Positions 32,101-44,070 of a stretch of 64,000 bases of DNA are shown here, piece by piece. The stretch is from Kappaphycus alvarezii (taxonomy: Eukaryota > Rhodophyta > Florideophyceae > Gigartinales > Solieriaceae), in NCBI GenBank assembly GCA_002205965.3, contig NADL03000054.1, positions 62,001 to 126,000 of the forward strand, in the 5' to 3' direction. The notes under the pieces are model-generated. The model worked only from the letters and a program-made list of their open reading frames with translations, was not told where the DNA came from and did no database searches. A program made the translations under genes and the position numbers. Numbering within the stretch: position 1 is the first letter of the stretch; each line of letters begins with the position of its first letter.

Positions 32101-32589
32101 CACTACATTGGTGCGCCGCACTGGATCTTGGTTGACACAAGGGAAAGTTAGTCATCCGCAGAAACCGTGTCTCACCTTGAGAGTCTTACCAGGGACTGAA
32201 AGTCCGACTTCCCCTATTTTAATTGTTTTAGCTTGAGAATCTCTGTAAAAACACTTCTTCTTTGAGGGCTTTGAGTTCATTAATATGCTACTTTGAGTTG
32301 CCTAACAACTGTCGCTCTTCTTGATCCTCGCACCATGTTGAAGTACATAGAGAGGGCTTGATAGTTTGCATAATTGAGAATACCAGTGACTCCAACTCCT
32401 GTATCCAGAAGGAAAATGTAGAGTGTTTAATTTCATTTCGAGAACTCGACAATAAAGTCACTAAAATTGTCCAATCCGAGGGAGATGAGGGTTATTTTTA
32501 TTAGCAGAAAATATATGCCAAGGCATGGGCTTTCATTGGTTTGAAGCTGAGCGACGAGCACCTTGACCGTGTTCGCTATTTCAAGACCC
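29141..32589. other. no recognisable gene
   Basis: AT-richer sequence with short frames only. The plus-strand frame at 29032-29409 (125 codons, with KNRFERVVLFLRKELKDYF) is protein-like but matches nothing I know. A GTAC repeat lies near 31105-31210. The stretch ends sharply at 32589/32590, where the tandem array begins. Confidence 0.45.
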
Positions 32590-32626
32590 ATTCAATTTGC
32601 GCAGAACAGAATGTATTATTTACGGA

Positions 32627-32720
32627 AAAAGCATTTTCGAAAAAATGAATTTATGAAAAGTATTTTCGAAAAAATGAATTCATTAAAAGTATTTTCGAAA
32701 AAATTGAATTTATTCATTCC
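32627..32720 (+). repeat. 29-bp minisatellite at the start of copy 1 (3 repeats)
   Basis: Tandem units of the form AAAAGTATTTTCGAAAAAATG plus AATTCATT contain the palindromes TTTTCGAAAA and AATGAATTCATT. Copy 1 has three repeats; copies 2 to 5 have four. The array's left edge lies only about 37 bases upstream. Confidence 0.85.
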
Positions 32721-33131
32721 AGATTTTTACTGCAAGCACATGAATTCTGACTTGACTGGCTCCAAGGTTGTTGCTTCCATGCATTTGAAACGAACATCCG
32801 GTGGATTGGATATAACGAAACACATCTCTCAAATATTAAAATTAACCAAATCTCCCCTTTGGAAGTTGTCTATTCTAAATGTAGTATAACTGCAAAAAAT
32901 TTGAAACTCATCAAGTTCCAACCTGATTGTTTCTGTTAAAGAATGGGTATATTATTCAATTTTTTGCAGCAAGACATACATAATAGTGCATATTGCAAAA
33001 ATAAGAAGTGGGTATCCGCTACAACCCACTGAAACCTACTTCCATTAAACGTTGCAGATAAATAGAACAACCTCCGACGGTTCGAGAAATTGTATTTTGC
33101 TCCGATAATACACTATAAAATTTTAAGCTTT

Positions 33132-33329
33132 TCATTGGTAGGGCACTTCAGTTGAACTCATCAGAATGCATAGAGAGCTATTGGGTGTTCCGAGTGCATG
33201 CGCGGCAGCACCTTGGACATCAGATTTAGAGTCCACTGTATCACCCTGTTTAATGCATAGATGTGACATGTAAAGCGGCGGGGAGCATTTACATTTGTTA
33301 TTTCTGTTTTCCATGTGTGTTCCTATCAA
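33132..33329 (-). other. short conserved open frame in each unit, doubtful gene
   Basis: 65-codon minus-strand frame (MIGTHMENRNNKCKCSPPLY...) repeated at 40771-40968, 48390-48584, 56005-56241 and 63635-63832 with small changes. Its conservation is simply that of the repeat unit, so it is not evidence of coding. No family is recognised. Confidence 0.2.
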
Positions 33330-33777
33330 TGAAGATAGTTCATTGCAATTTTTCTGTATTCCAGCATAGATCGAATTGAAAATAAATATAATGCTGTAGA
33401 GGGTGGAAGCTTTTGGAATCCTTGCAGAGTATAAAATAGTTTCTCGTTTCGTAACTTAGCCACCTTGTAATAAATTACGGATTATTTCGATTGCGTAAAC
33501 TTTCGTACTGAAAGTCTTCGATGAAAAATAGTAATGCTAAGGAGCTATTTAGCTTCCAATTTGTAAATCTTAAATGTATGTGGCCTGTACGTCATATGTT
33601 TCCGTGGCAGTATACCAAGTGAGAAAACGCTTACTTTTTGAAGTGAATAGTTGTAGCAAAAAGATTGTATTTTATAGCTGTGTCTCTTCTGTTTTCTGCT
33701 CACCTGCTAAAATTCTTATCTTTTCAATTCGTCTTAAGTGATATTAGGTACAATTTACCGACACTAGTTTTACCCCC

Positions 33778-34750
33778 ATGCCAAGACCTTATCTCATCCC
33801 TCTTGTTCATAACCTTCGAAGATATTATGTATGCATCGGGAGGCCAGATCCAATTAAGCGCATTCTTCTAGGACCTGAATCTGAGGAATTTATCGTAATA
33901 ACGGAAAGTCGAAAATTCTTGGAATACGATAGTGATGTGAGCCACCCCATAATATTATTCGAAGGAGATGAACACGACATAGTCGATTTGTCATATCTGG
34001 GAAGAGAATTGGATCAAGCTATTGCAATTTGCTCAGATAGTAGCTTGAACTTATTTCGAGTGAAATGAAGCCTCATGTCTGGCGCGAGTCGAATATAGAA
34101 TGCGCATTTTCGAATGGATCGGTGAAAATCTACAATTTTACAGAAAAACTGTCCTTGAATATAAAGTACATCACCGACCCGCAGGCAATAACGCGAGAAG
34201 AGAAGGAACGTGGAGTGGGGAGGGAAACATTCCAGGTGGCGTGACAGTTGAATTGACCAAAAGATTCCTTGAAGACTGCTCCTTGGCGAGTTACGGAAAA
34301 TATTTCATAATCACGTTTCCCGGAGTACATAGAGCACAAATGTGGGATACAGAAACTATGCGTTTAGTGCATCAAGTGCAAGGCCCGATAGGTCAAACAA
34401 GGTGTGTGGCCCTCGATGACAAAAAGATTGCCCTCGGATCTGATTTAAAGTTTATTTACGTTTATAGTAGAGAGACCGGGAAGATATGCTACACGGATAA
34501 ATCACACCTCGGCTCAGTTAGGTCTCTATCAATCTGCAATGACGGACTGGTATCGGCATCGGAAGATGGTCGCATAAATGTACATTCACTAAGTCAGAAG
34601 AAAGTGGTATGGACGGCTCAATTCCAATTACCAGTGGTAAGCGTAGTAGTTAAGGGGGAGCGAAGCATAATATATGGAGGTCAAGACGGAAAACTGGAAG
34701 TAGTTGTACCACCTCAATGGGTTGCATCATTGTTCAGAACAAGAATGTAA
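33778..34750 (+). pseudogene. WD40-like beta-propeller gene, copy 1 (frame-broken)
   Basis: Same gene as at 41418-42386. In this copy an extra A near 34064 ends the N-terminal reading frame at 34068, and the C-terminal part resumes in another frame to the stop at 34750. Copies 2, 3 and 4 lack the extra A. The break may be real or a consensus error; both C-terminal blades and the N-terminal region are otherwise the same as in copy 2. Confidence 0.65.
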
Positions 34751-36430
34751 GATTCCAACAGGTGTAATTACTTGCCTATCTTACAAAAGCAAGAGTCTTT
34801 AAAAATACAATTCCTGTCAAGGCAAGGCCGCGAGAAACCAGTAAATCAAACAACGTTTTGAATCAACATATTGAAATTGCAAATTATAGTCACCTGAAAA
34901 AATTCTGCAAAAAGAGCTTTTGCTTACATTTACATGGTGATAAGAGATATCAGGACAGCTTTGTGATTACAAACACCTTGATGGTGCTTTTCGGTATCAA
35001 TTTTCGAATGATGTAAACAGAAAGAAACAAGGTCGAAGTTTCTACAGATTAGAAGATTCGTACATCAAATATATTTGAAATATTCCAAATAAGTGTAGTG
35101 ATTAAAAATATGAGAAAACATTACGGACATTTCCCACCGTAATGATTTGAATGGAGTTTATTTGATATAAATCATCTTCAAATAAAAATGAGTAATGCCA
35201 TTATTCAAGTTTTGATAAATGAATAAGTAAACGTATTCAAGTAAAGCGTAAAGTGATTCGGATACGAAACAAACTAAGCAAATAACGCCAAGACAGAACT
35301 TAATGTAATTTATCGGTACAAATGTCTTTTATGTCTTGATGATTTTCTGTTTCAAGAGCAATTTTTGGCAGGTAGTCCTACTTTTTCATCAAAATTGAGC
35401 AAATTCAGAGAGACTAATTAGAAAATCTCGATTTACATTAAGATGTTTGGTTGAATATAATTGAGGAGGTGCTCAACTAGCTGTTGAGTTTTTCTTCACA
35501 TAATTTGAGATTTATGATTAGGTTTATACCTTAAAGTTTATAGTAATGGAATAAATAATTTCGCTGCAGTGCAAGTTCGGCTTAGATTGAGTGAGACTTT
35601 CTTTTTTGCATTCCTCAGTTTTCACATGGAATCAGTGTCGCAATTTGATACCAATACGCGGTATTTCCGGAGAGTTTTCTTCAACAGTTACATTTACTGC
35701 TACTTTCAGTGTCACACAGCACGGAAACACCGGTAAAAGAGCAAAGTAAGGGACAATTGATGGGAGCGAGTTTTTTCCACCATATAGGTTATATCAGGAT
35801 ACTTGGATCAAAAGAGCATACTAGCTATGTTTCAAGCTCAGACTCGCCAGTTTACTAAAGTGAGTTACCTTAGTAAAAACGCACTTGTTAAAAATTCCGT
35901 TATATCCAGCAAACGGTATCCCTATTCATCCCTATTTTCATTTTCGATTGTAAGATAGGGGTAACAAATGGTCTCGGATTCCGGTAGGTTTGAGAAACAC
36001 TAGCCAGGGTTTGATCTGCATGAAGGTATAAAAAACGGAAAAGGTATTCTTCAGTCTAATTGTAACAAAAGATTAGCTCGTGAAGCTTTGCAAAGGGTCA
36101 AGGCATTTCTGCGATTTTATTTGTCCTTTTTTTGTATATATCGATTCTAAAAGTCCTCCTGAGTGCGCTCCGGATTATTTTTTTTCGGAAAGTACGCCTT
36201 TTCGGGTTTAGAATAATCTTGGCCTTCGGACGCCTCGGGTCAATAATTTGATTCAAGGAAGAAGACAGAATGGTGATAGCAAAAGGACGGTCACGATTCC
36301 ATTCAATAAGGTGAGCAAGTGGCAAATTGATCTGATGTTACCCGTGATGCTTTAAATATCTGGGTACATCTTCATTCAGTGTAAAAGTATCTTTTCATCC
36401 AGGTTAGGCAAGCTGTACAGATCAGCAGTC
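34751..36430. other. AT-rich non-coding part of the unit
   Basis: No gene or known element recognised between the WD40-like gene and the gypsy fossil. Equivalent stretches are at 42387-44070, 50003-51667 and 57623-59298. A short minus-strand frame (36098-36325 in copy 1) has no domain. Confidence 0.5.
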
Positions 36431-39060
36431 AAAAGTGTGTTCACCTTTTCCCATTTTCGTGAACGCAGCTGCTTTAGATTGGTGGTTCACGGCTGCTAGC
36501 GACAGAAAAAATAATCAAGCATGGGAGGTCTTCATGCTACTGGTCGAATCTGAATTCATATCCCAACTCAGCGTTTTGTGAGCTAGTATCGAACCAAATA
36601 AGCTCAAGCAGAGTATCAGCGATCTGTTTTACTTGGCAGAGTTCAGGGATACAGTAATCGAAACTACGGATGTGGAAGAAGGTGAGAAATGGGATTGATT
36701 CTGCTAGCGACTGAAACCACTTATCCGACTTCACATTCATAAAGAGAGCCTACTGGGGCTTGATGAAAACGTTAAGTAGAATGCTTAATACAGTTATGGG
36801 CTTTACCTTGACAGTTGGTGGCGCGTAGTACAGGGCCGCTGTTCATTAAAAAATGTGAAAATCGAAGAATTTCAGTTTTATGACAAAGGATAGAGGCAGT
36901 TCAGAAAATTATCTCCAGTTAGAGTTTACATCGAGTATAAATCCAAAAACGTCATGGAAAAGGTTTGCTTTGTAGGCCACATTGCTGGCTGCAAACGCCG
37001 TGGTAATTCCTCATACAATAGGAGGAAGATCTTTGGGTCCGGTGATAGAATAATTGAGGTCCCTAAGAAAGGGACATATTCTCAACAAGCATTAAACATA
37101 GACAGCTCTAATTTTAGATTGGACACTTTGCATGGACCAGATAGAGGTGTCAAAGACAAGAATATACGAAAAATGAAGCAAACTCATAAAAGCAGGATTG
37201 GTAACAGAGACAGGCCGTTGTGATTCGAGAGTCCTGGAAGCTGAATCAATTACTGCTATATATGCCAAAAGCCAACAAATTGCTGTAGGTGACTCTACAT
37301 TATCAAATAATTTTTTGGCTTTTAGGTAGCTGAATAAAATCTCTGTGACGATTCTGAAGGACTAAGGGTAAAAACTTACTTTTTTGGTATTTGCTTCATC
37401 CCGAAAGTGAGTTGAGGAAGTATTTTATGAATCAGAATAAAGTACAAGGTCAAAGAATCAAAGTAATGCGTGCTTTTTCATGATTATGAGTATAAAATAT
37501 GTAGATTCACTACCAGTAGAGCTATGATTATTAGCTTTCATCCCTCACATACATAATTATTTTACTTATTTGTTATGTTCCATTGGTTACTTCATGGAAA
37601 TTTACCACCCTAGTCTGCATTATTGATCATCCAAGAAATGAATATACATGCTCAAAACTATTTTATTTATACTATAACTGTAAATGATTTAAAGGAGCTG
37701 CATATTATAGTGTTGAGTTTGGTTTGAAGCTGTTCCGAAATGTTTTGCAGAGAGAAAAAATAACAGTACCTTGCAGTTGTTTCAAGTGAATAAATTGAAT
37801 AAAATGAGTAAAAAATCAGGATCCCAGTTCAGAAAGGAGACAAGGAACTATGATCTATCATTATGGCGATCAATTAAAAGATAAATTTACCGGCGTAATT
37901 CCTCGACAAAGGCCAGGATGCCATGAGATCGGCGTTAGGAAAGGATCCAAAACACCACATCTTCGGCTGTTCTAATCCTCACTGGCATAAATGAAGACTG
38001 CAGAGGACTAAATAGAAGATTTAATGGAAGAAAAAAGACCTGGACAAAAGAAAGTGTATGTGGTTCTTCTGTATCTTTCCTGTCGAAAAAGATTAAAAAT
38101 TTTTGTAGTGCTTTCGTTAATCTATATTTGAATCTAGCTAAAAATTGAAAAATAAGCTTACCTGGTTCGGATCAGATATTTTATCGGGTTTTAGGATCAA
38201 GTTATTTCTCCACGCTAGATCTGAAAATAAAAACAGATCAGATCCAAAGGAGACCAGAATAAATCGACAAAACTACGTTCAACGATTAGCATAGAGTAGA
38301 GAAGGTTTGAATACCTTGTGGTGGTCATGCGACCTTGAAATGTAAAGAATTGATACTCTGAAGTATATATTTGCGATGCTTTTAGTTGCAGTAAGGATAT
38401 GAAAAGCAAGTTACAACATTTCTAGTCTGACTTTCGACGTCTGGTGGACCCAAACTTCTAGAAAAGCACATTCTTTCTCAAAGTTTGAGTTTTGAGCCCC
38501 CATGTGGAAAAGAACATTTTAAAGATTACTTGTGAAATTTCAAATCTCTATTGAAAGGAAGAACAGTAGAATCTCTTGTCCTGATTGAAGTTCCATGGGT
38601 CCACAGTCTTTTTGTAGATTTTTTGCTTAGATTTCCGATATTGCAGCGCAGATTACATGTCTGTTAAACCAAGAACAACTATTCATAGATGACAGAAGAA
38701 ATACAATGAAACGTTTCAGAAGGCAAGGGAAGAAATTCCATCCGCTTCTTTTCTAGTCACAGCTGTGTTGGATAAGATGCTTAGATGCTACGTTGACTTA
38801 TCTCAGGTTTTTATCCCTGATTTTCTGAGTTAGTTTGACCAGCCCGGAGGAGATCATGAGATTAACCTATACTCCAACAAAATAAGTCTTATCGATCCAG
38901 CTTGCACGGCCAGTTGGAGAGAGCTTCTGGCCATACTAATCATCTTTAGAGCTCCTGCATGTGAGACTAAGTACAAAAAAGCCTACAACACTTTCCTTAC
39001 GGGTCTAAGACTTGCTTCGCAAAGCAACGAAATAGTATGGATGGGCTGTGCACATTAGGG
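36431..39060 (+). mobile_element. Ty3/gypsy retroelement fossil, copy 1
   Basis: Parts are recognisable in the order expected for gag-pol. A gag region is at about 36440-36780. A zinc-knuckle-like stretch (CFVGHIAGCKRRG) is near 36960-37010. The reverse transcriptase start is at about 37860-38400, with YFSTLDLKIKTDQI and the CGGHATLKC region aligning to the palm motifs, and an RNase H-like stretch (SWRELLAILI) is near 38910. Protease and integrase were not confidently found. Terminal repeats were not identified. The element is heavily broken, with well over ten disruptions. Disruptions examined are shared with the other copies, so it died before the unit was amplified. Confidence 0.7.
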
Positions 39061-40200
39061 TCGGGAGGACGAAATAAAGATATGGAAATCAAGCAGAGTT
39101 CTCGAGGAGTAGAAGGCCACACTGTTGATCCCATTTCGCTTCGTTCTCTTTCATTGATCCTTAATTTTATGTTTAATCTCAGCAGTCTAATCCTTGAACA
39201 GATAAATTTTCTTTTTTTCATGAACATAGGACCGCACACGGGTGAATCCATCTATCGGTGTCATTTTGCTCCCTTGTTGACTCAAAACAGCTTTTGAAAA
39301 TAATTCCAGCTGCTTATGTCAGACTACTGTGCTCATCCTACAGTTTTCGGTTTAGTGCGTTCATATCACTAGTCAAATGGTTTGGAGTGCTCCATGGCCA
39401 ATTCACAGTTATAATTTTCCCAAACTTTAAGATATCAAGGCTGTGATCAGATTTGCAAATTTACGCGATTTCTTTTGCTGAATTACAACAGACTCTAGAC
39501 TTCCCGTCAGTTAATGCCTATATTGCTTATCAGTATTGTATTGGCCTACTAATCTTGCGAAAACGGTATAAAAGCTTCTCCTTAATGTTTATGTGAACCA
39601 GAAGATCATTATTTAAAAATGAACTAGTTGCTGCTACTCGCAGATATTTTAGAAAGTATCTGCAATTATTCGACGATGTGGAAGCAATTCAATCCACGAA
39701 AGTGGAAAAGTAGCACTTCCTATTTTGCAACTCATTCCAAGATTGAAAATATTATACTACCTCCGGCTGAATGCGCTCTGACTATTACAGATGTAAAGAA
39801 AAGAAGTCTTTCGAAGGTCAGATTTAAAATAAAGTGTAAGCAGAGCAATTAATCTTAATTATAAACTCTGTAAAAGCTGAATATGATGCCTTTCATCACT
39901 GATTGTGCAGTGAATTTTACATTGCACTATGGCTGAACTAAGATTTTCTCAAGTCGGAAATAATTTCGAGGTCCGGTCGGCTCCAAACACTGAACGGACT
40001 ATTTTAATCAGTCTAAATGAATCTTAAACTAATTATGGTTCCAAAAATACTATAATTCACCAATAAGGGGTCTATCCTGACAATCAAAAGATGAGCGAGT
40101 GAAATCAGTGATGTATTCTACAGTTAGTATTGTATGATTAATGCATCAAGTCTTAGACATGGAAACAATAGAAGTCTTGGAATCACCTTCAGGCTAGGTC
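39061..40200. other. end of the unit, no gene recognised
   Basis: After the fossil, the unit contains a short frame (39628-39852, MLLLADILESICNYSTMWKQ...) repeated at 54868 and 62493, with no family resemblance. The unit then ends at the minisatellite of the next copy. Equivalent stretches: 46691-47826, 54291-55439 and 61921-63066. Confidence 0.45.
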
Positions 40201-40236
40201 ATTCAATTTGCGCAGAACAGAATGTATTTTTACGGA

Positions 40237-40356
40237 AAAAGCATTTTCGAAAAAATGAATTTATGAAAAGTATTTTCGAAAAAATGAATTCATTAAAAGT
40301 ATTTTCGAAAAAATGAATTCATTAAAAGTATCTTCGAAAAAAATGAATTTATTCAT
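40237..40356 (+). repeat. 29-bp minisatellite, copy 2 (4 repeats)
   Basis: Same minisatellite as at the start of copy 1 but with four units, the last with ATCTTCG instead of ATTTTCG. The equivalent blocks are at about 47870-47985 (copy 3), 55480-55595 (copy 4) and 63110-63220 (copy 5). Confidence 0.85.
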
Positions 40357-41417
40357 TTCAGATTTTTACTGCAAGCACATGAATTCTGACTTGACTGGCT
40401 CCAAGGTTGTTGTTTCCATGCATTTGAAACGAACATCCGGTGGATTGGATATAACGAAACACATCTCTCAAACATTAAAATTAACCAAATCTCCCCTTTG
40501 GAAGTTGTCTATTCTAAATGTAGTATAACCGCAAAAAATTTGAAACCCATCAAGTTCCAACCTGATTGTTTCTGTTAAAGAATGGGTATATTATTCAATT
40601 TTTTGCAGCAAGACATACATAATAGTGCATATTGCAAAAATAAGAAGTGGGTATCCGCTACAACCCACTGAAACCTACTTCCATTAAACGTTGCAGATAA
40701 ATAGAACAACCTCCGACGGTTCGAGAAATTGTATTTTGCTCCGATAATACACTATAAAATTTTAAGCTTTTCATTGGTAGGGCACTTCAGTTGAACTCAT
40801 CAGAATGCATAGAGAGCTATTGGGTGTTCCGAGTGCATGCGCGGCAGCACCTTGGACATCAGATTTAGAGTCCACTGTATCACCCTGTTTAATGCATATA
40901 TGTGACATGTAAAGCGGCGGGGAGCATTTACATTTGTTATTTCTGTTTTCCATGTGTGTTCCTATCAATGAAGATAGTTCATTGCAATTTTTCTGTATTC
41001 CAGCATAGATCGAATTGAAAATAAATATAATGCTGTAGAGGGTGGAAGCTTTTGGAATCCTTGCAGAGTATAAAATAGTTTCTCGTTTCGTAACTTAGCC
41101 ACCTTGTAATAAATTACGGATTATTTCGATTGCGTAAACTTTCGTACTGAAAGTCTTCGATGAAAAATAGTAATGCTAAGGAGCTATTTAGCTTCCAATT
41201 TGTAAATCTTAAATGTATGTGGCCTGTACGTCATATGTTTCCGTGGCAGTATACCAAGTGAGAAAACGCTTACTTTTTGAAGTGAATAGTTGTAGCAAAA
41301 AGATTGTATTTATATAGCTGTGTCTCTTCTGTTTTCTGCTCACCTGCTAAAATTCTTATCTTTTCAATTCGTCTTAAGTGATATTAGGTACAATTTACCG
41401 ACACTAGTTTTACCCCC

Positions 41418-42386
41418 ATGCCAAGACCTTATCTCATCCCTCTTGTTCATAACCTTCGAAGATATTATGTATGCATCGGGAGGCCAGATCCAATTAAGCG
41501 CATTCTTCTAGGACCTGAATCTGAGGAATTTATCGTAATAACGGAAAGTCGAAAATTCTTGGAATACGATAGTGATGTGAGCCACCCCATAATATTATTC
41601 GAAGGAGATGAACACGACATAGTCGATTTGTCATATCTGGGAAGAGAATTGGATCAAGCTATTGCAATTTGCTCAGATAGTAGCTTGAACTTATTTCGAG
41701 TGAATGAAGCCTCATGTCTGGCGCGAGTCGAATATAGAATGCGCATTTTCGAATGGATCGGTGAAAATCTACAATTTTACAGAAAAACTGTCCTTGAATA
41801 TAAAGTACATCACCGACCCGCAGGCAATAACGCGAGAAGAGAAGGAACGTGGAGTGGGGAGGGAAACATTCCAGGTGGCGTGACAGTTGAATTGACCAAA
41901 AGATTCCTTGAAGACTGCTCCTTGGCGAGTTACGGAAAATATTTCATAATCACGTTTCCCGGAGTACATAGAGCACAAATGTGGGATACAGAAACTATGC
42001 GTTTAGTGCATCAAGTGCAAGGCCCGATAGGTCAAACAAGGTGTGTGGCCCTCGATGACAAAAAGATTGCCCTCGGATCTGATTTAAAGTTTATTTACGT
42101 TTATAGTAGAGAGACCGGGAAGATATGCTACACGGATAAATCACACCTCGGCTCAGTTAGGTCTCTATCAATCTGCAATGACGGACTGGTATCGGCATCG
42201 GAAGATGGTCGCATAAATGTACATTCACTAAGTCAGAAGAAAGTGGTATGGACGGCTCAATTCCAATTACCAGTGGTAAGCGTAGTAGTTAAGGGGGAGC
42301 GAAGCATAATATATGGAGGTCAAGACGGAAAACTGGAAGTAGTTGTACCACCTCAATGGGTTTCATTGTTCAGAACAAGAATGTAA
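41418..42386 (+). CDS. WD40-like beta-propeller protein, copy 2 (longest intact frame)
   Basis: 322 codons starting MPRPYLIPLVHNLRRYYVCI. The C-terminal half has at least three WD40-like blades: KYFIITFPGVHRAQMWDTET, then CVALDDKKIALGSDLKFIYV followed by YSRETGKICY, then DGLVSASEDGRINVHSL, and the start of another at RSIIYGGQDGKLEVV. The usual dipeptide appears as MWDTE or is degenerate. WD40 propellers are scaffolds for protein binding; no catalytic domain is fused. The segment around residues 96-155 reads poorly as a propeller in this frame (EYKVHHRPAGNNARREG), whereas an alternative frame of the same DNA reads SNGSVKIYNF, so this apparently intact frame may itself contain two compensating shifts. 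A TATA-like TTATATAG sits about 105 bases upstream. Whether it is expressed is unknown. Confidence 0.6.
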   Translation: MPRPYLIPLVHNLRRYYVCIGRPDPIKRILLGPESEEFIVITESRKFLEYDSDVSHPIILFEGDEHDIVDLSYLGRELDQAIAICSDSSLNLFRVNEASCLARVEYRMRIFEWIGENLQFYRKTVLEYKVHHRPAGNNARREGTWSGEGNIPGGVTVELTKRFLEDCSLASYGKYFIITFPGVHRAQMWDTETMRLVHQVQGPIGQTRCVALDDKKIALGSDLKFIYVYSRETGKICYTDKSHLGSVRSLSICNDGLVSASEDGRINVHSLSQKKVVWTAQFQLPVVSVVVKGERSIIYGGQDGKLEVVVPPQWVSLFRTRM

Positions 42387-44070
42387 GATTCCAACAGGTG
42401 TAATTACTTGCCTATCTTACAAAAGCAAGAGTCTTTAAAAATACAATTCCTGTCAAGGCAAGGCCGCGAGAAACCAGTAAATCAAACAACGTTTTGAATC
42501 AACATATTGAAATTGCAAATTATAGTCACCTGAAAAAATTCTGCAAAAAGAGCTTTTGCTTACATTTACATGGTGATAAGAGATATCAGGACAGCTTTGT
42601 GATTACAAACACCTTGATGGTGCTTTTCGGTATCAATTTTCGAATGATGTAAACAGAAAGAAACAAGGTCGAAGTTTCTACAGATTAGAAGATTCGTACA
42701 TCAAATATATTTGAAATATTCCAAATAAGTGTAGTGATTAAAAATATGAGAAAACATTACGGACATTTCCCACCGTAATGATTTGAATGGAGTTTATTTG
42801 ATATAAATCATCTTCAAATAAAAATGAGTAATGCCATTATTCAAGTTTTGATAAATGAATAAGTAAACGTATTCAAGTAAAGCGTAAAGTGATTCGGATA
42901 CGAAACAAACTAAGCAAATAACGCCAAGACAGAACTTAATGTAATTTATCGGTACAAATGTCTTTTATGTCTTGATGATTTTCTGTTTCAAGAGCAATTT
43001 TTGGCAGGTAGTCCTACTTTTTCATCAAAATTGAGCAAATTCAGAGAGACTAATTAGAAAATCTCGATTTACATTAAGATGTTTGGTTGAATATAATTGA
43101 GGAGGTGCTCAACTAGCTGTTGAGTTTTTCTTCACATAATTTGAGATTTATGATTAGGTTTATACCTTAAAGTTTATAGTAATGGAATAAAATAATTTCG
43201 CTGCAGTGCAAGTTCGGCTTAGATTGAGTGAGACTTTCTTTTTTGCATTCCTCAGTTTTCACATGGAATCAGTGTCGCAATTTGATACCAATACGCGGTA
43301 TTTCCGGAGAGTTTTCTTCAACAGTTACATTTACTGCTACTTTCAGTGTCACACAGCACGGAAACACCGGTAAAAGAGCAAAGTAAGGGACAATTGATGG
43401 GAGCGAGTTTTTTTCCACCATATAGGTTATATCAGGATACTTGGATCAAAAGAGCATACTAGCTATGTTTCAAGCTCAGACTCGCCAGTTTACTAAAGTG
43501 AGTTACCTTAGTAAAAACGCACTTGTTAAAAATTCCGTTATATCCAGCAAACGGTATCCCTATTCATCCCTATTTTCATTTTCGATTGTAAGATAGGGGT
43601 AACAAATGGGTCTCGGATTCCGGTAGGTTTGAGAAACACTAGCCAGGGTTTGATCTGCATGAAGGTATAAAAAACGGAAAAGGTATTCTTCAGTCTAATT
43701 GTAACAAAAGATTAGCTCGTGAAGCTTTGCAAAGGGTCAAGGCATTTCTGCGATTTTATTTGTCCTTTTTTGTATATATCGATTCTAAAAGTCCTCCTGA
43801 GTGCGCTCCGGATTATTTTTTTTTCGGAAAGTACGCCTTTTCGGGTTTAGAATAATCTTGGCCTTCGGACGCCTCGGGTCAATAATTTGATTCAAGGAAG
43901 AAGACAGAAAAATGGTGATAGCAAAAGGACGGTCACGATTCCATTCAATAAGGTGAGCAAGTGGCAATTTGATCTGATGTTACCGTGATGCTTTAAATAT
44001 CTGGGTACATCTTCATTCAGTGTAAAAGTATCTTTTCATCCAGGTTAGGCAACTGTACAGAAGCAGTCAA

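Noticed and set aside
32627-32720. CRISPR-like array
   Set aside because: The 29-base repeats are directly adjacent with no unique spacers, in a eukaryotic context.
36431-39060. A variant genetic code to explain the many stops in the gypsy reading
   Set aside because: The host genes in the same window use the standard code, so decay is the simpler explanation.
38997-39251. Opposing short frames repeated in each unit
   Set aside because: They are conserved only because the whole unit is repeated; both strands are open over the same bases and neither has domain features.
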